64,000 bases of DNA from Burkholderiales bacterium (lineage in GTDB: Bacteria; Pseudomonadota; Gammaproteobacteria; Burkholderiales; Burkholderiaceae_C): positions 186,001 through 250,000 of the forward strand of contig JADJDV010000003.1 of NCBI GenBank assembly GCA_016702555.1, read 5' to 3'. Position 1 is the stretch's first letter. The number at the start of each line of letters is the position of its first letter. Both the position numbers and the translations under genes were made by a program. This document shows positions 62,325-64,000 of the stretch, piece after piece. The notes beneath the pieces were generated by a model that saw nothing but the letters and a program-made list of their open reading frames with translations, was not told the origin of the DNA and did not search any database.

Positions 62325-62653
62325 TCCGCATCGACGCCATCTGGCTGTCGGTCGAGCCCTTGGACATGCGCGCCGGCACCGACACGGCATTGGCGCGCGT
62401 GATCCACGTCTTCGGCGCCGCCCGTCCGCACCATGCTTGTCTGTTTGCCAACAAGCGAGCCAACCGCATGAAAGTACTCGTGCACGATGGCATCGGTGTG
62501 TGGCTGGCTGCGCGGCGCCTGAACAGCGGCAAGTTTGCCTGGCCGCGAGAGTTGAACGGCACCCTGACTCTGCAGCGCGATCAGCTTGACGCCCTGGCCC
62601 TGGGCCTACCCTGGCAGCGTATCGGCGAAGCTGGCGGCATCACCGTGCTGTAG
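62321..62653 (+). CDS. tnpB: IS66 accessory protein TnpB
   Basis: A 110-residue protein, IRIDAIWLSVEPLDMRAGTD then VFGAARPHHACLFANKRANR and MKVLVHDGIGVWLAARRL. The sequence is the conserved IS66 Orf2/TnpB (RMKVL.HDG.GVWL). It starts at TTG in a TTGA overlap with tnpA; no ATG is available upstream in this frame near tnpA's end. It is required for transposition by an unknown role. Confidence 0.9.
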   Translation: MIRIDAIWLSVEPLDMRAGTDTALARVIHVFGAARPHHACLFANKRANRMKVLVHDGIGVWLAARRLNSGKFAWPRELNGTLTLQRDQLDALALGLPWQRIGEAGGITVL

Positions 62654-62701
62654 ATCAATTGCGGCATCTCCCGATGGTGTGCTTTCCTTCGGACAGGCAC
62701 C

Positions 62702-64000
62702 ATGGCCGCTGTGATCGAACTGCCAGACCTCGAAACACTCGATGCCGAGCAACTGCGCCAGGCCGTTCGGCAACTGGCGCAGCAGGTCAAGTTCAATCAG
62801 GCCCTGATCGACAAGCTCACGCACGAGAACGCGCTCTTGAAGCGCCTGAAGTTCGCGGCCCAGTCGGAGCGCTACACGCCCGAGCAACGCAGCCTGCTCG
62901 AAGATGAGATCGAAGCCGACCTGGCGGCCGTGGCGCTGGAGATCGAGCAACTGGCGCCCCGGCAATGGGAAGGCAAGAAGCAACCGAGACGCTTGCCTTT
63001 GCCTGCAAACCTCCCACGACGCGAGATTCGCCACGAACCCAACTCCACCACCTGTCGCTGCCGCTGCGGCTGCCGGATGTTGCGTATCGGTAAGGACGTG
63101 GCCGAGAAGCTGGACTACGAACCTGGCGTGTTCAGTGTGGAGCGCCACATCCGCGGCAAGTGGGCGTGCGCTCAGTGCGAGACCATCACCCAGGCACCTG
63201 TAGCCCCACACATCATCGACAAGGGCATACCGACCACAGGCCTGCTGGCGCAGGTGCTGGTGGCCAAGTACGCCGATTACCTGCCTCTGTACCGGCAGGG
63301 GGCGATCTTCGCCAGAGCTGGCTTGGCCATTCCAAGATCAACGCTGGCGCAGTGGGTGGGCACCTGCGGGGTACGCCTTCAGCCACTGGTCGATGCCCTG
63401 CGAGCAGAGCTACTTACTCACCGGGTGCTGCACGCTGATGAAACGCCCGTGGCCATGCTCAAGCCCGGTGCTGGCAAGACACACCGTGCCTACCTGTGGG
63501 CTTATGCGCCGGGAGCGTTCGAGGACATCAAGGTGGTGGTCTACGACTTCTGCGAGTCCAGATCGGGTGAGCATGCACGCAAGTTCCTGGGTGACTGGGC
63601 GGGTAGCCTGATCTGTGATGACTTCAGCGGCTACAAGGCCTTGATGGCAGCGGGTGTGACCGAGGTTGGCTGCTTGGCACATGCGCGGCGCAAGTTCTTT
63701 GATCTGCATGCCACGGGCAAGAGTCAGATTGCCGAGACAGCGCTGGCGCAGTTTGGCAAGGTCTACGACATTGAGCGTGAGATCAAGGACGCTACTGCCG
63801 ATGAGCGCAGAGCCGTGCGGCAGCAAAGAACCAGACCCCTCATCGACGTGTTGCATCAGTGGATGACATTGCAGCGGCAGAAGGTGCCGGGCAATTCGGC
63901 CACAGCCAAGGCGCTCGATTACGGCTTGCGAAGGTGGCAGGCGCTGACCCGGTTCGTCGATGACGGGCAGCTTCCGGTAGACAACAACTGGATCGAGAAC
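62702..64000 (+). CDS. tnpC: IS66 transposase TnpC (3' end outside window)
   Basis: The frame runs from ATG 62702 to the window end, 433 codons with no stop. It has an N-terminal helical region (LRQAVRQLAQQVKFNQALID), a Cys-rich zinc-finger-like segment (TCRCRCGCRMLRIG...CAQCE), and the DDE core: VLHADETPVAML (first Asp), SLICDDFSGYKAL (second Asp), and VDNNWIEN at the very edge (Glu). The C-terminal part and IS66_C domain are missing only because of the cut. Confidence 0.92.
   Translation, partial: MAAVIELPDLETLDAEQLRQAVRQLAQQVKFNQALIDKLTHENALLKRLKFAAQSERYTPEQRSLLEDEIEADLAAVALEIEQLAPRQWEGKKQPRRLPLPANLPRREIRHEPNSTTCRCRCGCRMLRIGKDVAEKLDYEPGVFSVERHIRGKWACAQCETITQAPVAPHIIDKGIPTTGLLAQVLVAKYADYLPLYRQGAIFARAGLAIPRSTLAQWVGTCGVRLQPLVDALRAELLTHRVLHADETPVAMLKPGAGKTHRAYLWAYAPGAFEDIKVVVYDFCESRSGEHARKFLGDWAGSLICDDFSGYKALMAAGVTEVGCLAHARRKFFDLHATGKSQIAETALAQFGKVYDIEREIKDATADERRAVRQQRTRPLIDVLHQWMTLQRQKVPGNSATAKALDYGLRRWQALTRFVDDGQLPVDNNWIEN

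Larger units (their letters stand above)
61938..64000 (+). mobile_element. IS66-family insertion sequence (right end outside window)
   Basis: Three genes in the order tnpA-tnpB-tnpC with tight spacing, the definition of IS66. The left inverted repeat should lie near 61938-61946 but I could not fix it. The element continues beyond the window, so the target duplication cannot be checked. All visible frames are open. Confidence 0.85.

Overview
This window looks like the chromosome of a high-GC betaproteobacterium, most likely Comamonadaceae/Burkholderiales. It carries an integrated Tn4371-family conjugative element and, at the right, a patch of rearranged accessory DNA. The assignment rests on base composition, on gene style (imuA-imuB-dnaE2 mutasome, Bug-type receptor, Comamonadaceae-type intergenic repeat) and on the family of the conjugation genes. 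No rRNA, tRNA or CRISPR array was seen.

Region 1 (1-27.2 kb) is ordinary chromosome. It holds a partial DedA protein, a YhhN lysoplasmalogenase-family protein, mutL, a glycine-rich small protein, a Bcr/CflA-type efflux pump overlapping miaA, a small heat-shock protein, and the tightly packed run suhB-trmB-rluA-like-MBL hydrolase. A transglutaminase-like protein, a TlpA-like thioredoxin, alaS, a PIN/Phd toxin-antitoxin pair and a 2'-5' RNA ligase follow. Next is a complete SOS mutagenesis cassette (imuA-imuB-dnaE2) behind a perfect LexA box, an ion-channel-like protein, and thyA, which has a one-base frameshift. A two-gene TPP-dependent dehydrogenase (E1 alpha/beta), folA, DUF2945 and DUF488 complete the region.

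Region 2 (about 27.2-56.2 kb) is an integrative conjugative element of the Tn4371 type. From left to right it has a P4-like integrase, an AbiEi/AbiEii system behind two perfect 22-bp palindromes, and a leftward mating-pair operon traG-copG-trbBCDEJKLFGI plus DUF2274. It continues with a LysR-type traR, a DUF3363 relaxase, traF, DUF2840, a small partition-type protein, parA, an iteron-type origin with repA, an AlpA-like regulator, DUF2285, DUF2958, an XRE regulator and DUF736. The transfer channel looks intact, but the control, processing and maintenance genes are damaged. traR is split by an IS256-type element with an 8-bp target duplication, DUF2285 has lost its tail to an IS630 element, parA contains an in-frame amber codon, and DUF2840 has a one-base frameshift. 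The element may therefore be partly immobilised, unless some of the single-base lesions are sequence errors.

Region 3 (56.2-64 kb) looks like a scrapyard of tricarboxylate-related and mobile DNA. It holds an IS3-type transposase tail, a YeiH-type exporter, a TcuB-like membrane protein that lacks its Fe-S domain, a Bug/TctC-type periplasmic receptor, a zinc-less MDR oxidoreductase and a porin gene reduced to 39 codons. A probable transposase stub and an IS66 element (tnpA, tnpB, tnpC) run off the end of the window.
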